Counted from the first letter of the stretch, positions 15,333 to 25,395 are shown. The stretch: 37,922 nt of DNA from an uncultured Lachnospiraceae bacterium (GCA_947039785.1 CAMQZX010000007.1:1-37922), one strand, 5' to 3'. The notes: generated by a model from the sequence alone, not told the origin. Made by a program: numbers and translations.

Positions 15333-16654
15333 ACTAAACTAGCTGCTCCTAATACTGCACAGTCCACATCATTTGCAACCTGGACAGGTACCGGAAGATA
15401 TTGACTGATTTTTTCTGTAATTTCCATTTTATCCCAATATACGCTCTCTGAGTTTTCAGTTGCTTCCATCTGGCGCTCTATCTGATTAAACAAACCTATA
15501 CCGGCTCCCACACACCGATCCATGGAAATTCCATTTTCCTCCAGCAATCCCATCGCCTTTTTGCCAATCTCTCCGATGATTTCTTCCGATCCGTACAGAG
15601 AATTTGCAGGAATGGACATGGACGCAATCAATTTCTGATGAACATCTACCAATCCAATCTTTATGTCTGTCCTTCCGATATCAATCCCAATCCGTACGGG
15701 AGCAGCCTTCTCTCGGATAGTAGTAATCAGTGCATCACAAGTACCTTCAATCTGATAGGTCCCGCTACCGGCAGATAAGAAGAAGCTGTCTCCTTTCTGA
15801 AATTCCAGAGTTTCACCTTCATTGGAAATTTTCCCCTTACCATCCAGCATTAGAATACTTACAAAGGATTCTTCGGATAAATTTCCTTCCATTTTTTTCA
15901 TCACGTTTCCATCCAGATTCAATCTGTCCACCGTAAAATAATCACAGTTTGCCACATGAGGATAACTGCTTTTATCCCGGATAATAGGCACACGTTTTGT
16001 AACCGCAAGAGCCTTTTCAATATGAAGATCTCGCTTCTTGCCGTCCTTTCCCACTCTTCCATAGTCATATACACGGTAAGTTACATTGGAGTTTTGTTGA
16101 ATTTCGGCAATTAGAATATCCTTTCCAATGGCATGAATCGTACCGGACTCGATGAACAGCACATCACCTTTCTGGACAGGAACCGCATTCAACACTTCCA
16201 GAAGGGTATCTTCTTCAATCCTTCTGGCAAATTCCTCTTTGCTGATTTCCTGCTTAAAACCATAATACAAAAAGGCTTCCTTTCCGGCATCCATCACATA
16301 CCACATCTCTGTTTTGCCATACTGCCCTTCGTTTTTCAGAGCGTAACGATTGTCGGGATGAACCTGAATAGAAAGATTGTCCCTGGCATCAATAAATTTG
16401 ATCAAAATAGGAAAATCGCGGAATCGTTTGCAATGAGTTCCCAGAACTTTCCTTCCCTCCTCTTCAATATATTGCTGTAACGTTTTTCCAGTATAGACTC
16501 CATTGGTAATCACAGAGGGACCGTCCGGATGACAGGAAAGCTCCCAGGTTTCTGCCAGCACATCCCCCCGGCACTCCTTTCCATACTCTTCTGCCAGACG
16601 GTGACCGCCCCAGATGTAATCCTTACAGCTTGGTTTCAATTTCAATATACTCAT
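15329..16654 (-). CDS. manA: mannose-6-phosphate isomerase fused to an N-terminal half ROK kinase domain
   Basis: 441 aa from the chosen start. Residues 1-315 are a class I phosphomannose isomerase, converting mannose-6-P to fructose-6-P. It begins LKPSCKDYIWGGHRL and has the zinc site in QVHPDN (Gln97, His99), Glu116 and His174 of GTIHAIG, with active-site arginine in VTYRVYDYG. Residues 320-441 are a ROK sugar-kinase first lobe: IGIDIGRTDIKIGLVD (DxGxT phosphate loop) through VQVANDVDCAVLGAA. The protein stops there, so the second lobe, catalytic loop end and zinc motif are missing. The start at 16654 has GGAGAAGAATT and an ATGA overlap with the GH1 stop; the 41-residue upstream extension is rejected. 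Confidence 0.88.
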   Translation of the reverse strand: MSILKLKPSCKDYIWGGHRLAEEYGKECRGDVLAETWELSCHPDGPSVITNGVYTGKTLQQYIEEEGRKVLGTHCKRFRDFPILIKFIDARDNLSIQVHPDNRYALKNEGQYGKTEMWYVMDAGKEAFLYYGFKQEISKEEFARRIEEDTLLEVLNAVPVQKGDVLFIESGTIHAIGKDILIAEIQQNSNVTYRVYDYGRVGKDGKKRDLHIEKALAVTKRVPIIRDKSSYPHVANCDYFTVDRLNLDGNVMKKMEGNLSEESFVSILMLDGKGKISNEGETLEFQKGDSFFLSAGSGTYQIEGTCDALITTIREKAAPVRIGIDIGRTDIKIGLVDVHQKLIASMSIPANSLYGSEEIIGEIGKKAMGLLEENGISMDRCVGAGIGLFNQIERQMEATENSESVYWDKMEITEKISQYLPVPVQVANDVDCAVLGAASLV

Positions 16655-18009
16655 AATTCTTCTCCATTCGTCTGAATCAGTGCCCGATACCAATAAGCAG
16701 AATCCTTCCAGATTCTCTTTTGAGTTGCATAATCCACATAAATCAATCCAAATCTCTCCGAATATCCCCTCGCCCACTCAAAATTGTCCATCAAAGACCA
16801 CTGGAAATATCCACGAAGATCAATTTCTCCCGCTGCACGTTTCAATTCTTTCAGATATCTTGCCAGAAAATCAATTCTGTTGGGGTCATGTACCTGACCA
16901 TCCAGAGAAAGGGTATCATGACAAGACAGACCATTTTCTGTAATATAAATTGGCTTTTGATAACGCTCATATAAAAACTTCGGTCCCCAGTACAGACACT
17001 GGGGTGTCACCGGCCAGTCCATAGCAGTTCTGGGAAATCCCTCATGTCTCTTTACAATCTCAGGCTTTCCATCATCTCCCATACGGACACATTTTCCGTT
17101 GTAAATATTCTGTCCATATACGTCAATAGGCTGAGAAATCAGCTTCATATCCTCCTGGGTAATGGTTGGAAGATATTTCTCATAACGTTTCATTCCCTCC
17201 TCAGGATATTCTCCAAAAAGAATCGGGTCAGACCACCAGGATACATTCCAGGTCCAGTTTTTCTCATCCTCCGGCATGGCAAAAAACATCTGCCTTGCCG
17301 CCTCAATATCCTCTGGCTTTTCCGTCTGAGGATAACACACAGAGGAAGTCGGCGCATAGCCGATGATCAGAGGCTGTTTTGCATACTGACGCAGCATCTG
17401 CACCGCCTGTCCGTGGGCTTTCAAAACATTGTGGGACATCTCGAAGATATCCCGTACAGGTGCCTGAATTCCGGGAGCGTGTTCTCCTGTCAAAAAGCCC
17501 AAACCTACGAAACATTGCGGCTCATTTAAAGTAAAAAAATATTTTACCCGATCACTGAAACGTTCTGCCACAAGTTTCGCATAATCACCAAACCACTCCA
17601 CGATCTTTGGATTCATCCATCCGCCCCTTTTATAAATCTCATATGGCAGCTCCCAGTGATACAGCGTAATATAGGGTTCCACGCCCTGAGCCAAAAGTTC
17701 ATCAATCAAGTTACTGTAAAAGGCAATTCCCGCCTCATTTACCTTGCCCCGGCCCTCCGGTAAAACTCTCGACCAATCAATGGAAAAGCGATACGCCTTC
17801 AGCCCCATTTCCTTCATCATAGCCACATCTTCTTTGTAACGATGATAATGGTCACAGGCAACTTCTCCTGTATGCCCTTCATAAATATGACCTTTCTCTC
17901 CGGTATACACATCCCAGATATGCAGTCCCTTACCATCCAAAGATGCGGCACCTTCTATTTGATAAGCGCTGGTTGCAGCGCCCCATGCAAAATCTTTTGA
18001 AAATCCCAT
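16651..18009 (-). CDS. GH1 beta-glucosidase
   Basis: A 452-aa family 1 glycoside hydrolase, cytoplasmic. It starts MGFSKDFAWGAATSAYQIEG, the typical GH1 signature. The acid/base is Glu163 in TLNEP and the nucleophile Glu358 in ITENG. The C-terminal WSLMDNFEWARGYSERFGL has Glu-Trp-Ala at the position where 6-phospho-beta-glycosidases carry a phosphate-binding Ser/Lys/Tyr set, so non-phosphorylated substrates are expected. In a mannan pathway it would remove non-reducing glucose from glucomanno-oligosaccharides. AGGAG lies 6 nt before the ATG at 18007-18009; an upstream in-frame TTG is less likely. The stop overlaps the manA start. Confidence 0.94.
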   Translation of the reverse strand: MGFSKDFAWGAATSAYQIEGAASLDGKGLHIWDVYTGEKGHIYEGHTGEVACDHYHRYKEDVAMMKEMGLKAYRFSIDWSRVLPEGRGKVNEAGIAFYSNLIDELLAQGVEPYITLYHWELPYEIYKRGGWMNPKIVEWFGDYAKLVAERFSDRVKYFFTLNEPQCFVGLGFLTGEHAPGIQAPVRDIFEMSHNVLKAHGQAVQMLRQYAKQPLIIGYAPTSSVCYPQTEKPEDIEAARQMFFAMPEDEKNWTWNVSWWSDPILFGEYPEEGMKRYEKYLPTITQEDMKLISQPIDVYGQNIYNGKCVRMGDDGKPEIVKRHEGFPRTAMDWPVTPQCLYWGPKFLYERYQKPIYITENGLSCHDTLSLDGQVHDPNRIDFLARYLKELKRAAGEIDLRGYFQWSLMDNFEWARGYSERFGLIYVDYATQKRIWKDSAYWYRALIQTNGEEL

Positions 18010-18039
18010 AAATAGCTCCTGTCCCAAAACATGAATCCC

Positions 18040-19764
18040 CTATTGCGCCAATTCTTCTACAGCCTTTGTCAAAGCATTTAATTTATCAGTTGCGTTTTCC
18101 TGAATGTTTCCTTTTACACCTATATAAAATTTAATTTTCGGTTCTGTTCCTGATGGACGTATACAGCACCATGCACCATCCTCCAGCTCAAAATACAGTA
18201 CATTGGATTTGGGTAATCCTGTCTCTGTCTTTGTCTGGCTGACACAATCCAAGAGAATATTTTCTCTGTAATCCCGAAACTGCAGAACTTTCAACCCGCC
18301 AATGTCCTCTGGCACGTTGCTTCTAATCTGTTCCATCATAGATGCAATCTTTTTTGCTCCGTCCTGCCCTTTCAATGTCACTGTACAAAGTCCCTCCTTA
18401 TAAAAGCCATAGCGTTCAAACAAATTTCTCATCTGGTCGCAGAGAGTGATTCCCTGATGCTTGCAGTAGGCAGCCACTTCACAGAGTGCCATGACAGCCG
18501 CCACGGCATCTTTGTCACGGGCATGGGTTCCCACCAGACAGCCATAGCTTTCTTCATAACCGAACAGATACTCATGTGAATTATTCTGATGGAAAAATTT
18601 AATCTGCTCGCCAATGTATTTGAATCCTGTCAGAGTTTCAATCAAATCCACCTGATATTCTTTTGTAATCTCTCTTGCCATCTTTCCCGATACAATGGTG
18701 GTAACTACTGCTCCATTCTCAGGAAGCATTTCCATGGCCTTCTTCTGAGACAAAATATACTCTAAAATCAACATTCCAGACATATTTCCAGTAAAGCTCA
18801 TGTATTCCCCGGTCTTGCAGTCCTTGGCATACACACCTAAACGGTCCGCATCCGGATCTGTTGCCAGTACGATATCGGCATCAACTTTCTTTGCCAACTT
18901 AAGGGCAAGTGCAAAGGCATTTTTATCCTCTGGATTGGGATAAGAAACAGTTGGGAAATCGCCATCGGGAAATTCCTGCTGTGGAACTACATAAACCTGG
19001 GTAAATCCAAGTTCCTTTAACACCCTTCTCACTGGAATATTTCCAGTGCCGTGCAAAGGAGTATATACAATTTTCAGATTCTCAGCCTCTTCTCTGATTG
19101 TCTCAGGATGAATCGTCAGAGCTTTTAATGCTTCCATATACTTATCGTCAATTTCAGAACTGATTTCTTCATAAAGCCCTGCAGCTCTGGCTTTTTCCAA
19201 ACTCATGGTCTTTACCTGACTGTAGTCCTTAATGGCATTGACTTCACCGATAATCTCTTCATCTTTCGGATATGTAATCTGGGCACCATCCTCCCAATAG
19301 ACTTTGTACCCATTATATTCCGGTGGATTGTGGCTTGCTGTCACCACGATTCCAGCAGTACATTCAAGTTCCCGCAAAGCAAAGGACAGCATTGGCGTAG
19401 GGCGAAGACTTGGAAAGATATATGCTTTGATGCCGTTGGCAGCCATACACAAAGCAGCTTCCTGTGCAAATTCCGGTGACATATTTCTGGAATCAAAAGC
19501 AATTGCCACGCCCTTTTCTTCTGCTTTCTCCTTCCGTATAAAATTCGCCAGTCCCTGAGTGGCTTTGCGAACAGTGTAAATGTTCATACGGTTAGTGCCC
19601 GCTCCAATGATTCCCCGCAAACCTCCTGTTCCGAACTCCAAATCTCTGTAAAATCTCTCTTCTATTTCCTGATCATTCTCTGCAATGCTTTGCAATTCTG
19701 CCTTGGTATCCTGGTCAAAATAGGAATCTTCCAACCAGAATTCATATATGTTTCTTGCTTCCAT
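18040..19764 (-). CDS. phosphoglucomutase/phosphomannomutase (alpha-D-phosphohexomutase)
   Basis: A 574-aa enzyme interconverting hexose-1-phosphate and hexose-6-phosphate. It shows EFGTGGLRG, the catalytic phosphoserine loop TASHNPPEYNGYK (Ser144), the Mg site DPDADRLG, the sugar-binding loop GYEESYGCLVG and the phosphate-binding loop RPSGTEPKIKFY. The long form with the insertions seen here matches the PgcA type. In this operon the substrate should be mannose-1-P from the GH130 phosphorylases, giving mannose-6-P for the isomerase encoded two genes later; glucose-1-P activity is also likely. AGGAG lies 7 nt before the ATG at 19762-19764, making the earlier ATG at 19779 unlikely. Confidence 0.94.
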   Translation of the reverse strand: MEARNIYEFWLEDSYFDQDTKAELQSIAENDQEIEERFYRDLEFGTGGLRGIIGAGTNRMNIYTVRKATQGLANFIRKEKAEEKGVAIAFDSRNMSPEFAQEAALCMAANGIKAYIFPSLRPTPMLSFALRELECTAGIVVTASHNPPEYNGYKVYWEDGAQITYPKDEEIIGEVNAIKDYSQVKTMSLEKARAAGLYEEISSEIDDKYMEALKALTIHPETIREEAENLKIVYTPLHGTGNIPVRRVLKELGFTQVYVVPQQEFPDGDFPTVSYPNPEDKNAFALALKLAKKVDADIVLATDPDADRLGVYAKDCKTGEYMSFTGNMSGMLILEYILSQKKAMEMLPENGAVVTTIVSGKMAREITKEYQVDLIETLTGFKYIGEQIKFFHQNNSHEYLFGYEESYGCLVGTHARDKDAVAAVMALCEVAAYCKHQGITLCDQMRNLFERYGFYKEGLCTVTLKGQDGAKKIASMMEQIRSNVPEDIGGLKVLQFRDYRENILLDCVSQTKTETGLPKSNVLYFELEDGAWCCIRPSGTEPKIKFYIGVKGNIQENATDKLNALTKAVEELAQ

Positions 19765-19831
19765 GCATATTCTCCTCATATTTTCATAAAACAGGGATTT
19801 CCCTGCTCAGTCACAATTTTATTTCTAATCA

Positions 19832-20908
19832 CTATGCTACAATAAGAGCCATCACATACAACGGCTCATAACCTTCCGGTTCTATATCAGAAATCATAAT
19901 TTCCACGCTGTGTTTTTTTAAATCTCCATGATGTAAAACAGGCTGAAGATACAGACAGTCACCCCAATCTTCCTCAAAATTGCCGTCTAACAATATTTCA
20001 TGTTCATGATCACCATCGACAATCAATTTTCCCCGAAGAGCGGGCTTTTGAATAGTCTTGCGATACTGGACAGCAATGCAAGATGCTTCTACTTCAAAAA
20101 CAATGCGATCCCCTGGGCGTTTTCCAATCCATCCGTTTTTAAAATGATCCAGATGTCCTAGTTTCTCTCTGGTGTCTGCCCGAAATCCATAAAGCTTAGG
20201 AGTAATTTCTCGAATGGTCAGCCTCCTGGTATTTTCATAGGCATTTACCGTCATTGGCTGTGGAAGAAAGAATTCTTCTTCCTGTATCCACATCTGTTCT
20301 CTGACCTGATTTAAAAATTTTTTAATTTCTTCTGCCACCAGCTCATGCCCCAGATTGTTTGGATGAAGACAATCCGGCGTCAGTTCCTCCCGGGTATATT
20401 GACCGGCCACTATCTTTGGATAGAGAGAATCCCGGATACTCACATAGGGAACCTGATACCATTTTCCCACAGCATTGTGATATTCCTGCGCATTTTTTCC
20501 TGTGTCATAAAAGACATTATTCAAAATCAGTACTCCCAAATCAGATGACCAGGACAACAATTTTCTCAAAACTCCCTCATAGGTTTCCTGAAAAAACTCA
20601 GAGCTATCATCATTGACACTAAAGTCCACCACAACAAAATCAGGCTGATACATTAATACATCCGTTACGGCTCTGGAAACTCCATAATGTGATGTGGTAC
20701 CTCCTATTCCTCCATTGACATAATGGAACTCTGCCTTGGGAAAATTCTCCCTCCACCAGTCAAATACGCGATATGCATAAGTATACTCAGGCTTTGTGGC
20801 CACACTTCCCTGAGTAATAGATCCGCCCAGAAAGCCAATGGTCATTTCTTCTCCATCTTCTGCCCGACGCATACACCTTTTTAATCTTTCCAAGTTCACC
20901 CGATACAT
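19832..20908 (-). CDS. SGNH carbohydrate acetyl esterase, CE17-like
   Basis: A 358-aa cytoplasmic protein. The N-terminal SGNH hydrolase domain (about 22-200) has GFLGGSITQG (Ser30), the GGIGGTTSHYG oxyanion block, DFSVND with the Asn, and TPDCLHPNN (Asp179, His182). A C-terminal beta-sandwich (about 230-358) has the look of a CBM35-type carbohydrate-binding module. This two-domain layout beside GH130, CE2 and epimerase genes matches the mannan 2-O-acetyl esterase type (CE17) described in Roseburia mannan loci. It should deacetylate imported manno-oligosaccharides so that phosphorylases can act. The start lies 3 nt after the CE2 stop; the family assignment rests on context plus layout. Confidence 0.78.
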   Translation of the reverse strand: MYRVNLERLKRCMRRAEDGEEMTIGFLGGSITQGSVATKPEYTYAYRVFDWWRENFPKAEFHYVNGGIGGTTSHYGVSRAVTDVLMYQPDFVVVDFSVNDDSSEFFQETYEGVLRKLLSWSSDLGVLILNNVFYDTGKNAQEYHNAVGKWYQVPYVSIRDSLYPKIVAGQYTREELTPDCLHPNNLGHELVAEEIKKFLNQVREQMWIQEEEFFLPQPMTVNAYENTRRLTIREITPKLYGFRADTREKLGHLDHFKNGWIGKRPGDRIVFEVEASCIAVQYRKTIQKPALRGKLIVDGDHEHEILLDGNFEEDWGDCLYLQPVLHHGDLKKHSVEIMISDIEPEGYEPLYVMALIVA

Positions 20909-20911
20909 AAA

Positions 20912-21955
20912 TCAATCCCACCCTTCTATAGGAAGACTTTCTATATAAGCTGCCAATTCCTCTGCCATTTCTTCTGCTTCAGGAATCCGCAGATGGCCAG
21001 GCGTTCCCTTACCGGTTCTTTCAAATTGGTAATATACAATCTTTCCGTCCGCCAATGTTCGTCTTACCTGTTCAATGGATTCATCCCACGCATTGTCATG
21101 ATTCAGAAGGGTCGTACAGCAGATGATCCAGGCATCCGGATATTTGCCTCTAAGCTTTTGAAGAAATTCTTTGTACCGTTCTCTCCACAGCACAGCATTT
21201 TCTCCATCATAATCTGTCTTCATATAATCTTCAGGATTGCTGTCATTTTGTCCGATGGCAACAATCACCACCTGGGGGATGTAATTGGAAAAATCCCATT
21301 CTGTGGCCTCACCCAATTCCGGATTGTAGTGAATCTTATTCCATACGGATTCCATTCCCACGTAATTGGGTGCACAAAACCATCCTGTCTTATCCATAAG
21401 CGCAATACCACCCTGAGCAATATCATGAATCTGTGCATGCAGCTTTCGGGCGGTCATCCATGCGTAAGAATACCAGCTATTGGAAAACTCGCCGTTATGG
21501 GGAGGGTCCTCTCTTCCAATACAATGAACTGCTTCTGAAACTTCTCCGGCAGATACAGAATCTCCGTATACTTCAATTTTTCTTTTTGGCTTTGCATAAG
21601 CAGGTAGAAGATAGCTTCCATCGGATAAGTTCAGTTCTTCCAAAACAAACTCATGGCAGCCATCCATCCGCTTAAAAATCAGCACCTCATGCTCTGCCTC
21701 ATGGTTTTCATCAACCAGAGAAATTACTGTTTGTCCCTGATCCTCCAAGTCAAATCTCTTCTGCACCCCATCCACAAAAGCTCCCAGCACATTTTTCCAG
21801 TAGCAGTTTTTATTCGTTACGGTAACTGCTGCTGACTTTCCCACAAATCGAAAATGTAAGGAAGATGCAGGAAAAATAAATTCCGGCTTCTGGGGATTTC
21901 TTCTGTCAATTCTGCCAATATAACTCAATTCTTCCCGATCTAATTTTATGTTCAT
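20912..21955 (-). CDS. carbohydrate esterase, CE2-like acetyl esterase
   Basis: A 347-aa protein without signal peptide. An N-terminal beta-sandwich (about 1-115; IGRIDRRNPQKPEFIFPASS, FRFVGKSAAV) is joined to an SGNH domain with EVYGDSVSAGE (Ser133), DIAQGGIAL, VVIVAIGQND (Asn) and TPGHLRIPEAE (His321). Jelly-roll plus SGNH is the hallmark of family CE2 acetyl esterases acting on acetylated xylan or mannan sugars. Here it would remove 3-, 4- or 6-O-acetyls from manno-oligosaccharides and act together with the CE17-like enzyme encoded immediately downstream. The ribosome site is weak (AGGGAAAATAGCGT). Confidence 0.82.
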   Translation of the reverse strand: MNIKLDREELSYIGRIDRRNPQKPEFIFPASSLHFRFVGKSAAVTVTNKNCYWKNVLGAFVDGVQKRFDLEDQGQTVISLVDENHEAEHEVLIFKRMDGCHEFVLEELNLSDGSYLLPAYAKPKRKIEVYGDSVSAGEVSEAVHCIGREDPPHNGEFSNSWYSYAWMTARKLHAQIHDIAQGGIALMDKTGWFCAPNYVGMESVWNKIHYNPELGEATEWDFSNYIPQVVIVAIGQNDSNPEDYMKTDYDGENAVLWRERYKEFLQKLRGKYPDAWIICCTTLLNHDNAWDESIEQVRRTLADGKIVYYQFERTGKGTPGHLRIPEAEEMAEELAAYIESLPIEGWD

Positions 21956-22001
21956 ACGCTATTTTCCCTAATCCTTCATTATTCCAACCTCAGCTCTTTC
22001 A

Positions 22002-23171
22002 CTATTCCCGCAGAAATTTTAAATTTTTCTCAATAAACTGGCATCTCTGTTTTACACAATCTGAGGAACGATGGGGATCTTTTGGTGTGTTAAACAGATA
22101 ATCTTCCAGTTTATCCACTGTGGTAGTCGCCACATGCATTCGGGTATCGCAGGAAGCGTAATAAATATATACATCGCCATTTTCCCGGGCAATTGCACCG
22201 TTGGTAAACACCACATTTGACACATCTCCTACTCGTTCCTTACCCAGCGGAACCAGGAATACACCAGACGGCTCTGCAATGACTCTCGTCGGGTCTTTCA
22301 AATCTGTTCCAAAGGCATACAGCACATATCGGAGTCCTGCCGCCGTGTTGCGTACGCCATGAGCAATATGAATCCAGCACTTCTTACCGCGAATAGGAAC
22401 AGCACCTGCACCATTTTTAGCTTCTGTCAAAGTATGATAAATACGCCTGCTGATAATCTTTTCCTCATCGATCACTGCATGTTCAATATCTTCACACAGA
22501 CCGAATCCAATTCCGCCGCCGCTTCCTGTCTCAATAAATCCATCCATAGGGCGCGTATAAAAGGCATATTTTCCATCTACAAGCTCCGGATGAAGCACCA
22601 CATTTCTCTGCTGAGGGGAATGCAAGGTCTTTAAATTGTCAAGGCGCTCCCAGCTTTTTAAATCCTTCGTTCTTACGATTCCCGCTTCTGCGACTGCTGC
22701 TGATAAATCCGGATTTTCTTTGTCTTTACTCTCCGAACAAAATACCCCATAAATCCAACCATCTTCATGCTGGGTCAAACGCATATCATAAACATTTGTC
22801 TCCTCCGGATGGGTATCTGGAAGTTCCACCGGATAACTCCAAAAACGATATCCGTCAATTCCATTCTGACTTTCCGCCACAGCAAAAAATGATTTTCGAT
22901 CATTTCCTTCCACCCGGACAATCAGATGATATTTCCCATTGAGAAAAATCGCTCCGGAATTCATCACTGCATTGATTCCCAGACGTTCCATAAAATATGG
23001 ATTGGACTTGTCATCTAAATCATATCTCCAGCAGACAGGGGCAAATTCCCTGGTCAGCACCGGATATTCATATCTGTCATAAATACCATTGTAAAAATCA
23101 CTTTTCTGGTTTTTTCTGTTTACCAGCTTATCTACTTTTTCCTGCTCTATGTAAAATTGTTTATGCAACAT
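22002..23171 (-). CDS. GH130 4-O-beta-D-mannosyl-D-glucose phosphorylase (GH130_1 type)
   Basis: A 389-aa cytoplasmic five-bladed propeller enzyme. It reversibly phosphorolyses beta-1,4-mannosyl-glucose to alpha-mannose-1-phosphate and glucose. It shows [19 protein letters not shown], the catalytic Asp129 in [38 protein letters not shown] and the late phosphate-site region [20 protein letters not shown]. Its length of about 390 aa fits the mannosylglucose phosphorylase subfamily, which is longer than GH130_2. Its start overlaps the epimerase stop by 11 nt, and the epimerase supplies its substrate. AGGAGG precedes the ATG. Confidence 0.92.
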   Translation of the reverse strand: MLHKQFYIEQEKVDKLVNRKNQKSDFYNGIYDRYEYPVLTREFAPVCWRYDLDDKSNPYFMERLGINAVMNSGAIFLNGKYHLIVRVEGNDRKSFFAVAESQNGIDGYRFWSYPVELPDTHPEETNVYDMRLTQHEDGWIYGVFCSESKDKENPDLSAAVAEAGIVRTKDLKSWERLDNLKTLHSPQQRNVVLHPELVDGKYAFYTRPMDGFIETGSGGGIGFGLCEDIEHAVIDEEKIISRRIYHTLTEAKNGAGAVPIRGKKCWIHIAHGVRNTAAGLRYVLYAFGTDLKDPTRVIAEPSGVFLVPLGKERVGDVSNVVFTNGAIARENGDVYIYYASCDTRMHVATTTVDKLEDYLFNTPKDPHRSSDCVKQRCQFIEKNLKFLRE

Positions 23172-24333
23172 TTTTTGTCCTCCTGATTATTTCAAAACAC
23201 ATTCTGCCATTGTGATAAGGGCATTTCCAAGGCTCCACAATAGGTTTCTCCAGCGGCATGTGATTTTCATCTACTGCCCAGTACCATTCGGAATCATTTC
23301 TTTTATCCACCAAATATTCCTTGATGTAGCTCCAGATATCCGCCGCCGCATCAAGGTATTCCTCATGCTCCGGGGATTTCTCGTAGCCATTGTAAAATCC
23401 CACGATCGCCTCTGCCTGTACCCACCAGATACGAGTGGTATCTACAACGCCATTCTCCGCTTCATTCACCAGAGAATGATCCATGTATGCCCTGTGATAA
23501 ATATTTTTCGTTATCGTCTGTGTGATAGGGGAAAGCTTTTCTGTGTACGAAGCATCCTGCAATACATCCAGCCCCCGGTCTATCAGCCATGCAGCTTCTA
23601 TATCGTGGCCGTAAGAATACAAATCAATCAACGTATGCCAGGTCCGGTCAAAAAATACCTCCTGACGGCCAATCTTTTTGTTATATACTTTCTCTTTAAC
23701 CAAATCCAGCATATACCGCATCTGATCTGCCACATCTTTTTCATGTGACACACGGTACAGCTCTGTATATGCTTCAAATACATGAAGCAGTGTATTCATG
23801 GTCTTTTCTGCCATGACACCATTCTCAGACAGTTTATCGTTGTCTTCCGGTTCAAACTTTTTATTAAACGCTTCCAGATATCCATATTCATCTTTACATT
23901 TTGTTTCAATAATCTGATACAGCTTTTTCGCCAGAGCAAGTGCCTCTTTGTCTTTGGAAGCATCATAGTAAGAGGCCAAGGCATAAATGGCAAATGCCTG
24001 ATTATATGTGTGCTTTGTGGTATCTTCCGGTTTTCCGTCATAGGTAAGGGACCAGTAGATACCCCCATTTTCTCTGTCGATACAATGTTCTTTCAGAAAA
24101 AGGAAAGCATGTTGCGCACATGCAAGCAGGCTTTCCTCCTTCAAAGTCAGGTAAGCGTTGGAGAAGAACCACAAAATTCTGCTGTTGAGAATGCAGCCCT
24201 TCACCGCCTGTTTATCCACCACAAGATCATATCCCAGATATCCGTAAAATCCTCCATTTTCGTCATCTTTTAATTTCTGCCAAAATGGAATGATATCTTT
24301 TATTAAATGTTCTTTTATTTCTTCAGCAAACAT
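23161..24333 (-). CDS. cellobiose 2-epimerase (AGE family)
   Basis: A 390-aa (alpha/alpha)6-barrel enzyme that epimerises the reducing-end sugar of beta-1,4-disaccharides at C2, here mannobiose to mannosylglucose. Diagnostic segments are [51 protein letters not shown], the catalytic-His regions [20 protein letters not shown] and [28 protein letters not shown] and the C-terminal [15 protein letters not shown]. These separate cellobiose epimerases from N-acylglucosamine epimerases. GGAGGAG precedes the ATG at 24331-24333; the six-codon upstream extension spans the ribosome site and is rejected. It sits between the two GH130 genes, the classic mannan-catabolic arrangement. Confidence 0.93.
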   Translation of the reverse strand: MFAEEIKEHLIKDIIPFWQKLKDDENGGFYGYLGYDLVVDKQAVKGCILNSRILWFFSNAYLTLKEESLLACAQHAFLFLKEHCIDRENGGIYWSLTYDGKPEDTTKHTYNQAFAIYALASYYDASKDKEALALAKKLYQIIETKCKDEYGYLEAFNKKFEPEDNDKLSENGVMAEKTMNTLLHVFEAYTELYRVSHEKDVADQMRYMLDLVKEKVYNKKIGRQEVFFDRTWHTLIDLYSYGHDIEAAWLIDRGLDVLQDASYTEKLSPITQTITKNIYHRAYMDHSLVNEAENGVVDTTRIWWVQAEAIVGFYNGYEKSPEHEEYLDAAADIWSYIKEYLVDKRNDSEWYWAVDENHMPLEKPIVEPWKCPYHNGRMCFEIIRRTKNVA

Positions 24334-24369
24334 GGTTTCTCCTCCAGACAAATTACTTTATACTCTTTT

Positions 24370-25395
24370 TTATCTTCTTCCGATTTCTGTATCCGTCTCG
24401 CTCACTGCGCTATGCTCTTTGATATAAGCAACAATATCATCTGCCTTGGTAAACGCAAGTCCCACATAAGTATCCGCAGAGCCATAGTAAATTGCGATCT
24501 TGCCAGTTTCAGAGTCATGAATGGTAGCACATGGGAACGTTACATTCGGTACAAACCCTCTCTCTTCATACCATTCCTCCGGTGTCAGCAGGAAAGTCTC
24601 GCAGCGGTATTTAACGATAGATGGATTGTCAATATCCAGAATAGCGCCTCCAATACTGTAGACGTATCCATTGCAAGTTCCTGTCACTCCATGATAGAAC
24701 AAAAGCCAGCCTTCCGTTGTTTCAATGGGAGCTGCACCTCCGCCTATTTTCAGATTTTCCCACCATTCACTGCTCTTTCCCATAACATGACGATGTTTGC
24801 CCCAGTAGACCATATCCGGACTTTCAGAAAGGAAAATATCACCAAAAGGTGTATGTCCGCTGTCACTTGGACGTGACAGCATCAGAAACTTCCCATTTAC
24901 CTTTCTGGGGAATAATACCGCATTTCTGTTAAATGGCAGAAACGGATTTTCAATTCTGATAAAGGTTTTAAAATCTGTGGTCTTCGCCACACCGATGGAA
25001 GCGCCGTAAAAATCCTGACACCAGATTATATAGTACGTATCCTCAACTTTTACCAGCCGCGGGTCATAAGCGTACTTCGGCATAAATTCATTGCCGTCTT
25101 CATCCTGAAATGCAATCTTTTCTTTGTCAAACTCCCAGTGAATCGCATCTTTACTTCTTCCAAGATAAATATACGGAATTCCATTCGTCTGTTCTCCGCG
25201 GAATACACCGATAAACGCACCATCATAGGGCATAACTGCACTGTTAAAGATTCGTGCAACACCTTCTGAAGGATTCCGTCCGATAATCGGATTCTCACTG
25301 TATCGCCACACCGGCATCCACTCTTTACTGTCTTTTGGTCTTTCCTGCCAGGGTACATTTGGTACAACTGGTCCTATGATTTTTACTTCACTCAT
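24370..25395 (-). CDS. GH130 beta-1,4-mannooligosaccharide phosphorylase (GH130_2 type)
   Basis: A 341-aa cytoplasmic phosphorolytic enzyme that releases mannose-1-phosphate from the non-reducing end of manno-oligosaccharides. It has NPSEGVARIFNSAV, FIGVFRGEQTNGIPYIYLG, the catalytic Asp111 in YAYDPRL, FYGASIGVAKTTDF, MLSRPSDSGHTPFGDIFLS and the GGGAAPIETTEGWLLFYHG active-site block. The length and the NPIIGRNPSEGVAR N-terminus fit subfamily GH130_2. It follows the ABC permeases by 46 nt and precedes the epimerase by 36 nt in the mannan operon. AAAGGAG precedes the ATG. Confidence 0.93.
   Translation of the reverse strand: MSEVKIIGPVVPNVPWQERPKDSKEWMPVWRYSENPIIGRNPSEGVARIFNSAVMPYDGAFIGVFRGEQTNGIPYIYLGRSKDAIHWEFDKEKIAFQDEDGNEFMPKYAYDPRLVKVEDTYYIIWCQDFYGASIGVAKTTDFKTFIRIENPFLPFNRNAVLFPRKVNGKFLMLSRPSDSGHTPFGDIFLSESPDMVYWGKHRHVMGKSSEWWENLKIGGGAAPIETTEGWLLFYHGVTGTCNGYVYSIGGAILDIDNPSIVKYRCETFLLTPEEWYEERGFVPNVTFPCATIHDSETGKIAIYYGSADTYVGLAFTKADDIVAYIKEHSAVSETDTEIGRR

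Noticed and set aside
16655..16777. 41-residue N-terminal extension of the ManA-ROK protein
   Set aside because: It lies wholly inside the GH1 gene in another frame. A ribosome site and ATGA overlap support the start at 16654, and ManA proteins begin at that MSILKLKP.
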